Origin: Syntrophaceae bacterium
GTDB taxonomy: Bacteria; Desulfobacterota; Syntrophorhabdia; Syntrophorhabdales; WCHB1-27
Direction: 5' to 3'
Assembly: GCA_003165115.1 (NCBI GenBank)
Contig: PLSJ01000304.1
Location: forward strand, 1-10,650
DNA length: 10,650 nt
Shown here: piece after piece, positions 1-7,018 of the stretch
Numbering within the stretch: the stretch's first letter is position 1
Layout: each line of letters opens with the position of its first letter
The notes under the pieces: generated by a model
What the model was told of the DNA's origin: nothing
Databases searched by the model: none
Seen by the model: only the letters and a program-made list of their open reading frames with translations
Translations under genes and position numbers: made by a program

Positions 1-29
1 AAAAGTTAGCGGGAACTAGTGCGGGCAAA

Positions 30-58
30 GCCAAGGGGTCCCAGGTGGCCCCCCTGGC
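30..58. repeat. GC-rich imperfect hairpin upstream of the FN3 gene
   Basis: Bases 30-38 (GCCAAGGGG) pair with 50-58 (CCCCCTGGC) except for one A-C mismatch, leaving an 11-nt loop with weak internal pairing. No T-run follows. It sits upstream of the promoter proposed at 151-178, so it would not be in the leader of that transcript. It could instead be the end of an upstream transcript, or part of a structured RNA. The adjoining GCAAAGCC recalls the c-di-GMP-I riboswitch consensus, but the matching 5' half is not seen. Function unknown. Confidence 0.4.
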
Positions 59-150
59 GCTGTGCCCTGTTGCTTCGATACCATAGCATTAAATCCTTTA
101 TCATACTAACGGATTAGCACCGTATCACCTGTGGCGCCAAAAAATATTGA

Positions 151-178
151 TTGACACGAATAATTTCAACGTGATAAG
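151..178 (+). promoter_or_regulatory. Putative sigma70 promoter of the FN3/CFI-box gene
   Basis: A perfect TTGACA lies at 151-156, followed by a 16-nt spacer and GATAAG at 173-178, which matches the -10 consensus at 4 of 6 positions. The surrounding DNA (about 80-180) is clearly more AT-rich than the rest of the window. Transcription would start near 185 and give a leader of about 65 nt before the start codon at 250. No sigma54-type GG-N10-GC element was seen nearby. Called by eye only. Confidence 0.4.
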
Positions 179-249
179 TAACTGTGCCCAGGCGGAGTTT
201 CCCTAGTGCTGATTTCGCAGGCAATATCGACACCAGCTAGGAGGTGCCC

Positions 250-972
250 ATGGCATTCATTCGTTCGTCACACCTGTCCCTCTTCTACAGGGTTGGCATG
301 CACGTCTTCATCGGCGTGTTGCTCGCGATCCCCCTCTTCCTCGTTGCTCCCCGCATTGTGCACGCCCTTCAGGCGACGCTCGCGTGGAGCCCCAACCAGG
401 AGACGGACCTTGCGGGCTATAAACTTTATTACGGGAGCCAAAGCCACACCTACACGAACAACATCGACGTGGGCAACGTGACCACTTACACGGCAGCCAG
501 CCTGCCCGACGGGAGCGCCTATTACTTTGCGCTCACCGCATATAATTCGGAAGGTGCCGAGAGCGGCTTTTCTCAGGAAGTTTCCACCGCTTCTTCCTCG
601 GCCACGGCCGCAAGTGCCGGCGGCGCGGCCGGTGCCGCTGCGGACTCCGGCTCGGGAGGCGGAGGGGGCGGGGGCTGTTTTATCGCGACGGCGCTGTACG
701 GCCCGGAATCGCGGGAAGTCTTCATTCTGAGACAATTCAGGGACACGCATCTTCTTACCAACAGGGCGGGAAGTGCGTTCGTGACTCTGTACTATAAGTA
801 CTCCCCCCCCATCGCCCGCGTCATGGGACGCTCACTGCCGTTGCGTATCCTCGGCAAAGGGGTGATCGGTCCTCTCGTCTATGCCGTCGGCCATCTGTAC
901 CTGCTCCTCTCCCTGTTCTGCGCGGTCGGCGTTTTCGTGATCGGAAGAAAGGTGCGAAAGGTGCGCCCATAG
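250..972 (+). CDS. Secreted/anchored FN3 protein with CFI-box C-terminal sorting region
   Basis: This 240-residue protein is probably exported. Residues 14-38 form a hydrophobic signal segment after a basic N-terminus, with a likely cleavage near VHA-L (39/40). Residues about 42-113 read as one fibronectin type III domain (LAWSPN, DLAGYKLYYG, YYFALTAYNSEGAES). An Ala/Ser/Gly linker (114-142) ends in seven glycines, followed by the box CFIATALYG (143-151). A second hydrophobic segment (about 206-231) and a basic tail (RKVRKVRP) close the protein. Gly-run, CFIATA box, then membrane helix is the arrangement I know as a CFI-box C-terminal domain, thought to be a protein-sorting signal. ATG 250 is preferred to GTG 244 because AGGAGG (239-244) lies 5 nt before ATG and would overlap GTG. 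It stands alone, 415 nt upstream of the polysaccharide operon. The domain reading is firm; role and ligand are unknown. Confidence 0.85.
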   Translation: MAFIRSSHLSLFYRVGMHVFIGVLLAIPLFLVAPRIVHALQATLAWSPNQETDLAGYKLYYGSQSHTYTNNIDVGNVTTYTAASLPDGSAYYFALTAYNSEGAESGFSQEVSTASSSATAASAGGAAGAAADSGSGGGGGGGCFIATALYGPESREVFILRQFRDTHLLTNRAGSAFVTLYYKYSPPIARVMGRSLPLRILGKGVIGPLVYAVGHLYLLLSLFCAVGVFVIGRKVRKVRP

Positions 973-998
973 ACAATAAGACGTGACGACCTTCCCGA

Positions 999-1058
999 GG
1001 GGATCCGGGCCGGCGCGCTCCTAAAGCCTTCGCCCGCTTTAATGCGCCGGCCTTCCCC
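999..1058. terminator. Strong stem-loop after the FN3 gene, terminator-like
   Basis: GGCCGGCGC (1008-1016) pairs perfectly with GCGCCGGCC (1044-1052). GGGG (999-1002) can extend the base with CCCC (1055-1058) across a small internal loop. Inside, TAAAGC (1022-1027) pairs with GCTTTA (1036-1041) around an 8-nt loop. It begins 27 nt after the FN3 stop codon. No T-run follows at once; TATATTTT comes only at 1074-1081. It may be a terminator that insulates the operon, an mRNA 3'-end stabiliser, or a dispersed palindromic repeat. Confidence 0.45.
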
Positions 1059-1080
1059 GCACACAGGCCCCGCTATATTT

Positions 1081-1254
1081 TCAATAAAATTCCAGTCCAT
1101 GGTTGACAAAAGTTAGGGACGTTACCAGATTCTTCGTAGGGGTTAAGGGCACCCCGGAAAGAACAGATACACGACGGGTTTTTCCGCGGCGCCCTTCATT
1201 TATCGTTCGTCCTGCCGGTTCGTAAACTTCCCCGTGACAATGAACGTCTCTCAT
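1081..1254 (-). CDS. Doubtful small minus-strand ORF (57 aa)
   Basis: On the minus strand, an ATG at 1254-1252 has GGGGAGG 7 nt upstream and opens 57 codons (start MRDVHCHGEVY, end NHGLEFY) to a stop at 1081-1083. I recognise no family, signal peptide or membrane segment. The composition is basic and unremarkable. The only support is the ribosome site and its place in a gap where nothing else codes. It could be chance, or part of a decayed mobile or repeat element. Confidence 0.2.
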   Translation of the reverse strand: MRDVHCHGEVYEPAGRTINEGRRGKTRRVSVLSGVPLTPTKNLVTSLTFVNHGLEFY

Positions 1255-1387
1255 TTTAGTTCCTCCCCGTAAAAAGGGTGAGAGGGCAAAAGGCGGTAGC
1301 ATATACCTTTGCGGCATTGCTGCCCTGTTTCGACGCCACGTACAGAACAAGAATGTTTCGCAAGTCTTTCACCAACGGGAGCTAATC

Positions 1388-3298
1388 GTGGCCACTTTAT
1401 CCTATCCCCAGATATTTCCCAAGTTTCTCAATGATCTAAGGCGAACCGCCATCATGGGTTCCGACGTCGCGGTGATATGCGCCTCGTACTGCGCCGCTTT
1501 CGCCATCCGGTTCGACATGGGCATCCCTCCCGAGTTCCTGGGTGTTGTCGTTCGCACCCTGCCGCTCGTCATACTGGTCCGATTCGCAACGTTCTGGTAC
1601 TTCGGACTGTATCGGGGGCTGTGGAGGTTCGCGAGCGTCATAGAGGTCTTCCAGATCATCAAATCGGTCCTGGTAAGCTCGGTGCTCCTCATCCTCATCT
1701 TCTATTTCATGAACCGGTTCGACGGATATCCCAGAAGCATCTTCCTTATCGACGCCCTCTGCCTGCTTGTTCTCGTCAGCGGCTCCAGGTTCGTCGTCCC
1801 CCTCCTCAAGGAGATAAAGCGCGTACAGGACCCTGGGGGCAAAAGGATCCTGATCGTCGGCGCGGGCTCCGCGGGCGAATCGATCCTGCAGCAGATGTTC
1901 AAGTCGCCCTCCCTCCATTACAAGCCGGTGGGACTCATCGATGACGACCCGAAGAAGATCGGCTCTTCCATTCGCGGCGTCAAGGTGCTCGGGGATTCGT
2001 CGAGGATTTGCGAGATAGCGAAACGGCTGCGCGCGGAAGAGATCATTTTCGCCATCCCTTCGGCGACGGGCACCCAGATGAGGCGAATAGTCAACACGTG
2101 CAAGGAGAGCGGCATCGCGTACAAGACGCTCCCCAGCATGGCCGATATCATCGACGGGAAGGCAAGCGTCAATTCCCTCCGCGAGGTCGATTTTGTCGAC
2201 CTGATCGGGCGTCCCCCCGTGAGACTCGACATGAACGGCATCAGGGAATACCTGAGCAGAAAGACGGTGCTCGTCACGGGCTGCGGGGGGTCGATAGGGT
2301 CCGAATTGTGCCGGCAGATCGTCAGGTTCGAGCCGCGGGAAATCGTCCTCCTGGACTGCTCGGAGGAAAACCTTTTCAGGATACAGATGCAACTGAAGAA
2401 CGAGATGCACTTTTCCGCCATCTTCCCCGTCCTTGGAAGGGTACAAAACAGGGCGCTGACCGAAAGCATTTTTCGCAAGTACCTCCCCGAGGTCGTCTTT
2501 CATGCGGCCGCGTGCAAGCACGTGCCGATGACGGAGTTCAACCCCTGGGAGGCCGTGTTCAACAACGTGATGGCGAGCCGGGTGCTCACCGAGCTGGCGG
2601 TCGAGCACGGAGTCGGGCGCTGTGTGCTCGTGTCCACCGATAAGGCGGTGCAGCCGTCCAACGTCATGGGGGCCACGAAGCGCATCACCGAGATAATGGT
2701 GCACTGCCTCGACGACGGACCGGGGTCCCATTTCATGGCCGTCAGGTTCGGCAACGTGGTCGGCTCCTCCGGTTCCGTCATCCCCCTTTTCCGACGCCAG
2801 ATCGAGTACGGCGGCCCCGTCACGGTAACCGAGCCGGAAGTGACCCGCTACTTCATGACCATCCCCGAAGCCTCGCAGTTGATCCTGCAGGCTGCCGCCC
2901 TGGGGAAGGGAGGCGAGATATTCGTCCTCGACATGGGCACGCCGATAAAGATCGCGGACCTCGCGATGGACCTGATACGCCTTTCGGGCAGGGAGCCGGG
3001 GAGGGATATAGAGATCGTCTTCACCGGCCTGCGAGAGGGAGAGAAACTCCACGAGAAGCTGATAACGGCGGATGAAAACCTTTTTCCCACCAGCCACGAG
3101 AAAATCCTGGTTCTCAAAAACGGGGTTGTCCATAACGGGTTCGGGTCAAGAGCCGATTTCAGGAACTGGTTCAACGGGAAGCTGGACGAATTGATCGTGG
3201 CGGCGCGCGTCATGGACGCGCAGGGGATAAAGCGCGTGCTCCAGGAGATAGTGCCGGAGTATACGCCCCAGGAAGTGCAGAGCGTACTGAAGAATTGA
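1388..3298 (+). CDS. Membrane-bound nucleotide-sugar 4,6-dehydratase (CapD/WbpM family)
   Basis: This 636-residue protein has the full-length WbpM/CapD layout. About four membrane segments (24-42, 50-72, 92-107, 118-140) precede a first Rossmann-type region with GAGSAG (158-163). The catalytic short-chain dehydrogenase domain starts at TGCGGSIGSE (297-306; the family usually has TGAGGSIG). It continues with HAAACKHVP (372-380), STDKA (416-420), NVMGATKR (425-432) and RFGNVVGSSGSV (453-463). The usual YxxxK is MxxxK (Met427, Lys431), as is normal in WbpM-type enzymes, so this is not a defect. Family members convert UDP-GlcNAc or a relative to the UDP-4-keto-6-deoxy sugar at the inner membrane. 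The start is GTG with GGGAG 6 nt upstream. It is first in the operon, and its product would feed the DegT aminotransferase encoded two genes downstream. The family is certain; the exact substrate and C5 stereochemistry are not. Confidence 0.95.
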   Translation: MATLSYPQIFPKFLNDLRRTAIMGSDVAVICASYCAAFAIRFDMGIPPEFLGVVVRTLPLVILVRFATFWYFGLYRGLWRFASVIEVFQIIKSVLVSSVLLILIFYFMNRFDGYPRSIFLIDALCLLVLVSGSRFVVPLLKEIKRVQDPGGKRILIVGAGSAGESILQQMFKSPSLHYKPVGLIDDDPKKIGSSIRGVKVLGDSSRICEIAKRLRAEEIIFAIPSATGTQMRRIVNTCKESGIAYKTLPSMADIIDGKASVNSLREVDFVDLIGRPPVRLDMNGIREYLSRKTVLVTGCGGSIGSELCRQIVRFEPREIVLLDCSEENLFRIQMQLKNEMHFSAIFPVLGRVQNRALTESIFRKYLPEVVFHAAACKHVPMTEFNPWEAVFNNVMASRVLTELAVEHGVGRCVLVSTDKAVQPSNVMGATKRITEIMVHCLDDGPGSHFMAVRFGNVVGSSGSVIPLFRRQIEYGGPVTVTEPEVTRYFMTIPEASQLILQAAALGKGGEIFVLDMGTPIKIADLAMDLIRLSGREPGRDIEIVFTGLREGEKLHEKLITADENLFPTSHEKILVLKNGVVHNGFGSRADFRNWFNGKLDELIVAARVMDAQGIKRVLQEIVPEYTPQEVQSVLKN

Positions 3299-3314
3299 GG
3301 AAAGAGAGGACACC

Positions 3315-4220
3315 TTGAGCGTCACTCCGTTTATCACGGCCTTCCTCCTGTCCCTTATGTTGACCCCCCTGGCCATCATATCCGCAAAAAAGATGCGGCT
3401 CGTCGATATCCCCGACGGGACGGCCCTGAAGATACACGGCCGCCCGGTGGCGAACGCCGGGGGTCTCGTGCTCGCCCTCTCGTTCCTCCCCGCGGTCCTC
3501 ACGCGGGGTGATACGGACCCGGGTATCTATGTCGTCGCTCTTGGCGCCCTCGCGGCGGTGCTGCTAGGGCTCGTCGACGACCTCAAGGGCACGAAACCGC
3601 TGACCAGGCTTCTCATACAGACGGCCATCGGGGCGGGAATCGCGGGAGGGGGCGTACGGGCCGGCCTGTTGACGTCGGCCTTCCTCGATGCCACGCTCGG
3701 CGCGTGCATCGTGATCGGCGCAATGAACGCGGTCAACCTCCTCGACGGGATGGATGGCCTCGCCTCCGGCGTCGCGGCCATCTGCTGCGCGGCCTTCGCC
3801 GCCTTTTCTTACGCCAGCGGCGACGTAAAGGTCTTCGTCCTTGCCTCCGCGCTCCTTGCCGCCTTTATCGGCTTCCTGCCCTACAATTTCCACCCGGCGT
3901 CGATTTTTCTCGGGAATTCGGGCAGCTCTCTCACCGGGTTCCTCCTCGGCGTGCTGGTAATCCTCGCGCTACGCGGCTCACCGACACCGGGAGGGTGCAT
4001 CGGGTCTCTGCTCATCGTCGGTCTCCCCGTGGCCGATACCGCTTATGCGGTCGTGAGGAGACTCAGGTCGGGGAGAGGGATAATGGTCGGCGACCGTGAC
4101 CATTTCTACGACAAATTGCTGCGAAAAGGCTTTTCCCAGACGCAGTCGGCGCTTATCGGCTACAGCGCGGCCGCCTCCTGCGCCGTCCCAGGTCTTGCCA
4201 TCCTTCTTGCCTTGAGGTGA
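3315..4220 (+). CDS. WecA/MraY-like polyprenyl-phosphate sugar-1-phosphate transferase
   Basis: This 301-residue, highly hydrophobic protein belongs to the glycosyltransferase 4 (MraY/WecA) family, which transfers an N-acetylhexosamine-1-phosphate from UDP to undecaprenyl phosphate and so starts glycan synthesis. Visible motifs are KIHGRPVANAGG (39-50), GLVDDLKG (85-92, Asp88 and Asp89), NAVNLLDGMDGLASG (138-152) and IFLGNSGSSLTGF (197-209). Two oddities stand out. Asn201 replaces the Asp of the usual GDxGS motif. The loop normally reading DRxHIHHRL is DRDHFYDKL (260-268), a form I believe also occurs in some WecA-like subfamilies. It is shorter than WecA or MraY (about 360). The TTG start has GAGAGGA just upstream (3304-3310); the next ATG (3357) would cut the first membrane helix. 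It sits 16 nt after the dehydratase. Family clear, activity and sugar inferred. Confidence 0.9.
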   Translation: MSVTPFITAFLLSLMLTPLAIISAKKMRLVDIPDGTALKIHGRPVANAGGLVLALSFLPAVLTRGDTDPGIYVVALGALAAVLLGLVDDLKGTKPLTRLLIQTAIGAGIAGGGVRAGLLTSAFLDATLGACIVIGAMNAVNLLDGMDGLASGVAAICCAAFAAFSYASGDVKVFVLASALLAAFIGFLPYNFHPASIFLGNSGSSLTGFLLGVLVILALRGSPTPGGCIGSLLIVGLPVADTAYAVVRRLRSGRGIMVGDRDHFYDKLLRKGFSQTQSALIGYSAAASCAVPGLAILLALR

Positions 4221-4224
4221 TATC

Positions 4225-5439
4225 ATGCAGACATTCCTGGAGATTCCCCTTTCTGCCCCGGATATTACGGACCGGGAGATAGGGAGCGTCGTGGAGGTCC
4301 TCAAAGGCTCACGTTTGAGCCTGGGGCCGAAAGTGATCGAGTTCGAAGCCGAGTTCGCCCGCTACGTCGGGACACGATTCGCCGTCGCGGTGAACAGCGG
4401 GACTTCCGCGCTGCACCTCGCGGTAAAGAGCCTCGGGATCGGTGAAGGCGACGCCGTGGTCACCACCCCTTTCAGCTTCATCGCCTCGGCGAACTGTCTC
4501 CTCTTCGAGCGCGCGGTCCCGGCATTTGTCGACATAGACCCCGATACGCTCAATATCGAACCCGCTCGAATCGCCCATTACCTGAAGACCGGATGCCGGA
4601 GGGAAAAAGCGACGGGCCTGCCGGTGGATAAAGAAACGGGCAGGAGAATCCGCGCGATATTGCCCGTGCACGTATTCGGGAACCCCTGTGACATGGACGG
4701 GATCAGGGAGATCGCCGCCGAGTATCGCCTGAGGATTATCGAGGATGCGTGTGAGGCGATAGGGGCGGAATTCAAAGGCGCGAAGGCCGGCTCTTTCGGC
4801 GACGCGGCCGTCTTTGGCTTCTACCCTAACAAGCAGATGACAACCGGGGAGGGAGGCATGGTGGTCACCAACGACGGAAAGGTGGCCGACCTGTGCAGGC
4901 GGTTCAGGAACCAGGGCCGCGGCAACGGCAACGGGTGGCTCGAACACGGCTCGGTCGGGTACAATTACCGGTTGAGCGACATAAACAGCGCCCTGGGGCT
5001 CGCACAACTGGCGAGGATCGAGGAGATACTTGCGAAAAGGTCCAGGGTGGCCGGTCTTTACACCAAGGCGCTCGGGAGCCTCGCCGCCGTCCCCTCTCTT
5101 CAGCCCCATGCAAAGAGGAGCTGGTTCGTCTATGTCGTCTCTCTTCCGAAGGGATACACGGGCGGACAACGGGACAGGCTGCTTACCCGGTTGACGGCAA
5201 AGCATGTCGGCTGCAACAATTACTTCCCGCCGATCCACCTACAGCCTTTCTACCGGAGCACCTTCGGCTACAAGGAGGGCGATTTCCCGGTTACGGAAGA
5301 ACTCTCGCAAAGGACCGTGGCCCTGCCCTTTCATAACAACCTTCGGGAAGAAGAGATCTCTTACGTCGCGCGGACTTTGAAGGCCCTTGTTACCCAGGCG
5401 GACCCGGGGGAATTCGACTCCCTGGCCCAAAGCGCTTAA
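4225..5439 (+). CDS. DegT/DnrJ/EryC1/StrS-family PLP sugar aminotransferase
   Basis: This 404-residue fold-type I aminotransferase would add an amino group to a keto sugar nucleotide in the cytoplasm, most simply the 4-keto-6-deoxy product of the dehydratase. Visible elements are NSGTSALHLAV (57-67) for cofactor phosphate binding, FVDIDPDTLNIEP (101-113), EDACEAIGAEF (173-183) with PLP-nitrogen-binding Asp174, FYPNKQMTTGEGG (199-211) with Schiff-base Lys203, and GYNYRLSDINSALG (245-258). Residues 121-142 form an insertion containing KETGRR before ILPVHVFG, as I recall from LegC-like aminotransferases. The lysine motif is closer to ArnB/perosamine-synthase types, so the subgroup is open. ATG is preceded by GAGGTGA (4214-4220), which overlaps the previous stop codon and suggests translational coupling; the gap is 4 nt. 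Length is normal and all key residues are present. Confidence 0.95.
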   Translation: MQTFLEIPLSAPDITDREIGSVVEVLKGSRLSLGPKVIEFEAEFARYVGTRFAVAVNSGTSALHLAVKSLGIGEGDAVVTTPFSFIASANCLLFERAVPAFVDIDPDTLNIEPARIAHYLKTGCRREKATGLPVDKETGRRIRAILPVHVFGNPCDMDGIREIAAEYRLRIIEDACEAIGAEFKGAKAGSFGDAAVFGFYPNKQMTTGEGGMVVTNDGKVADLCRRFRNQGRGNGNGWLEHGSVGYNYRLSDINSALGLAQLARIEEILAKRSRVAGLYTKALGSLAAVPSLQPHAKRSWFVYVVSLPKGYTGGQRDRLLTRLTAKHVGCNNYFPPIHLQPFYRSTFGYKEGDFPVTEELSQRTVALPFHNNLREEEISYVARTLKALVTQADPGEFDSLAQSA

Positions 5440-5476
5440 GGCGACCTCATGCACATTTACCGGGGTGGACGGTGAG

Positions 5477-7018
5477 ATGTCGATAACACGCGTCGAAGGC
5501 TGGATAAGGACAAGGATGCCGGGGCTTCAGCCACTGTACGACCTCGCCCCGTACCCTGTGAAGAACATCCTGACTACCGCAAGGGGGTACGTGCTGACCC
5601 GCATGAGATACAGCCAATTGTTTTGGCGACATCTCCAGGAGCTGCTCGAAAGGGAGAAGGAGCCGGCCGGGGCGATCGAAGAGTATCAGAATGAGTCCTT
5701 ACGCCGCCTTGTGTCACACGTCTATGACCACGTCCCTTTTTACAGGCGCTCTTTCGCATCGCTTCGCCTCTTGCCCTCCGACATACGCACGGTCCGGGAC
5801 CTCCCCCTCCTCCCCGTCCTCACGAGGGAAACCGTCAGGAGTTGCTGGAAGGAATTCATCTCGGACGATGCCGGGCGTGGAACGGTTAGGGTGTTCACCA
5901 GCGGGACGACCGGCGCCGGCCTTCCCGTCGTCTACGACGGCGACGCGTACATCAAAAATTGGGCCTTCAGGGCGAGGCAAAAAGTCTGGGCCGGAATACA
6001 CCCGAGGGAGTGGAGGATCAGCCTGCTCGGAAGCAGGGTCGCGCCGCTCGACCGGACGCGTCCCCCTTTCTGGACCTACAACTATCTCGAAAGACAAATC
6101 CTCCTCAGCATCTTTCATATTTCCTCCGACTACCGGCAGCACTACGTGGATTTCCTCGCGTCCCATCCGAACCTGTTCATGGAAGGGTTTCCGAGCGTTC
6201 TGGCGATCCTCGGCGGCTTTGTCGGGGAAGCGGGAGGGCACGTCGCGATGAGGGCGGTCTTCACGGACGGCGAGCCTCTCCAGGCTGAGGCGCGACGGAA
6301 GATAACTTCGGCCTTCTCATGCCCTGTCTATGATTCTTACGGCATGACCGAATGGGTCGGACTGATCCAGGAGTGCGAAAAGGGAAGACACCATTTTATC
6401 AGCGATTACGGGCTGCTGGAAGTACTCGACGACCAGGGGGACCCAGTGCCGGCCGGTGAGGAGGGTTATCTCGTCTGGACGGGTTTTACGAACATGACGA
6501 TGCCCCTGATCCGCTACCGCATCGGCGACAAGGGCATGTGGGAGAAAGACCAGGCCTGCCCCTGCGGGAGACCCTTCCCCCTCGTCCATCCCACCATTAC
6601 GCGGGATAGCGATTACCTGATCGCGCCGGACGGAAGGATCCTTTCGCCCCGCGCGATAAACCAGTTGCTCAAGGACAGGACTTCTTTCAGGTCCTGCCAA
6701 TTCGTCCAGCGGGCGAGGGACACGGTCGAAATCCGGGTGGTGCCCGGAGACGGGGACGCGGCCAAAGACGCGAAATCGGTGAAAGAAGCGCTCGAAAGGA
6801 TGCTCGGTCGAACCGTGGCCGTTGAGGTCGTGTTCGGAGACAAGCCGCTTCAGCGCAAAAACGGCAAGATCCCGTTGATCTTCTCCTCGATCCAGACCGG
6901 CCGGGGAGAAGAAACGACTTCCGTCACTACCCCTGCGTCGAGCGCGGGGCAGACGATAAACGGCGAAGGGAATTCCATCGGATCGGGAGGAGGGGTCACA
7001 TGCAACAACCGCGGCTGA
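5477..7018 (+). CDS. CapK/PaaK-like acyl-adenylating ligase
   Basis: This 513-residue protein belongs to the adenylate-forming superfamily, in the phenylacetate-CoA ligase / coenzyme F390 synthetase / CapK branch often found in polysaccharide clusters. Signs are an N-terminal helical region with HVYDHVPFYRRSF (81-93), the P-loop FTSGTTGAG (140-148), YDSYGMTE (285-292), RYRIGD (346-351), CPCGR (361-365) and C-terminal NGKIP with probable catalytic Lys464. Such enzymes activate a carboxylic acid with ATP; which acid is unknown. I start at ATG 5477, giving an N-terminus (LYDLAPYPVKNIL) usual for the group. The frame is open back to 5387, but that would overlap the aminotransferase by 53 nt without family-like sequence. 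The last 35-40 residues (after about 475) are Ser/Thr/Gly-rich and carry the next gene's ribosome site, with a 19-nt overlap. I infer it supplies an acyl group for an amino sugar. Confidence 0.88.
   Translation: MSITRVEGWIRTRMPGLQPLYDLAPYPVKNILTTARGYVLTRMRYSQLFWRHLQELLEREKEPAGAIEEYQNESLRRLVSHVYDHVPFYRRSFASLRLLPSDIRTVRDLPLLPVLTRETVRSCWKEFISDDAGRGTVRVFTSGTTGAGLPVVYDGDAYIKNWAFRARQKVWAGIHPREWRISLLGSRVAPLDRTRPPFWTYNYLERQILLSIFHISSDYRQHYVDFLASHPNLFMEGFPSVLAILGGFVGEAGGHVAMRAVFTDGEPLQAEARRKITSAFSCPVYDSYGMTEWVGLIQECEKGRHHFISDYGLLEVLDDQGDPVPAGEEGYLVWTGFTNMTMPLIRYRIGDKGMWEKDQACPCGRPFPLVHPTITRDSDYLIAPDGRILSPRAINQLLKDRTSFRSCQFVQRARDTVEIRVVPGDGDAAKDAKSVKEALERMLGRTVAVEVVFGDKPLQRKNGKIPLIFSSIQTGRGEETTSVTTPASSAGQTINGEGNSIGSGGGVTCNNRG

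Larger units (their letters stand above)
973..1387. other. Long intergenic region before the polysaccharide operon
   Basis: This 415-nt gap separates the FN3 gene from the operon. It holds a strong stem-loop (999-1058), a TTGACA at 1103-1108 with only a 3-of-6 -10 match 17 nt downstream (1126-1131), a weak hairpin (GCAAAAGG 1286-1293 with CCTTTGC 1306-1312), and a possible minus-strand small ORF (1081-1254). AAAAGTTAG at 1108-1116 is identical to window positions 1-9. No tRNA or rRNA is seen. The operon promoter probably lies here, but I cannot place it with confidence. The next gene has a good ribosome site, GGGAG at 1377-1381. Confidence 0.6.

Noticed and set aside
416..432. Loss of the catalytic Tyr in the dehydratase (Met427 in place of Tyr; positions given here are residues of the protein at 1388-3298)
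   Set aside because: MxxxK in place of YxxxK is the normal state for WbpM/CapD-type 4,6-dehydratases, so it is not a defect or novelty.
1353..1385. Ten-codon leader peptide (ATG 1353 to TAA 1385) just before the dehydratase gene
   Set aside because: No ribosome binding site, no run of a regulatory amino acid, and no attenuator structure; a frame this short is expected by chance.
1436..3133. A 565-codon open frame on the minus strand, opposite the dehydratase gene
   Set aside because: The + strand encodes a complete, motif-rich dehydratase here. Strong GC bias at third codon positions keeps the opposite strand open, and the translation is rich in Asp/His/Arg/Gly without recognisable domains.
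5387..5476. Upstream extension of the CapK/PaaK-like ligase
   Set aside because: The 30 extra residues lie mostly within the aminotransferase gene and have no family-like sequence; ATG 5477 fits the expected N-terminus.
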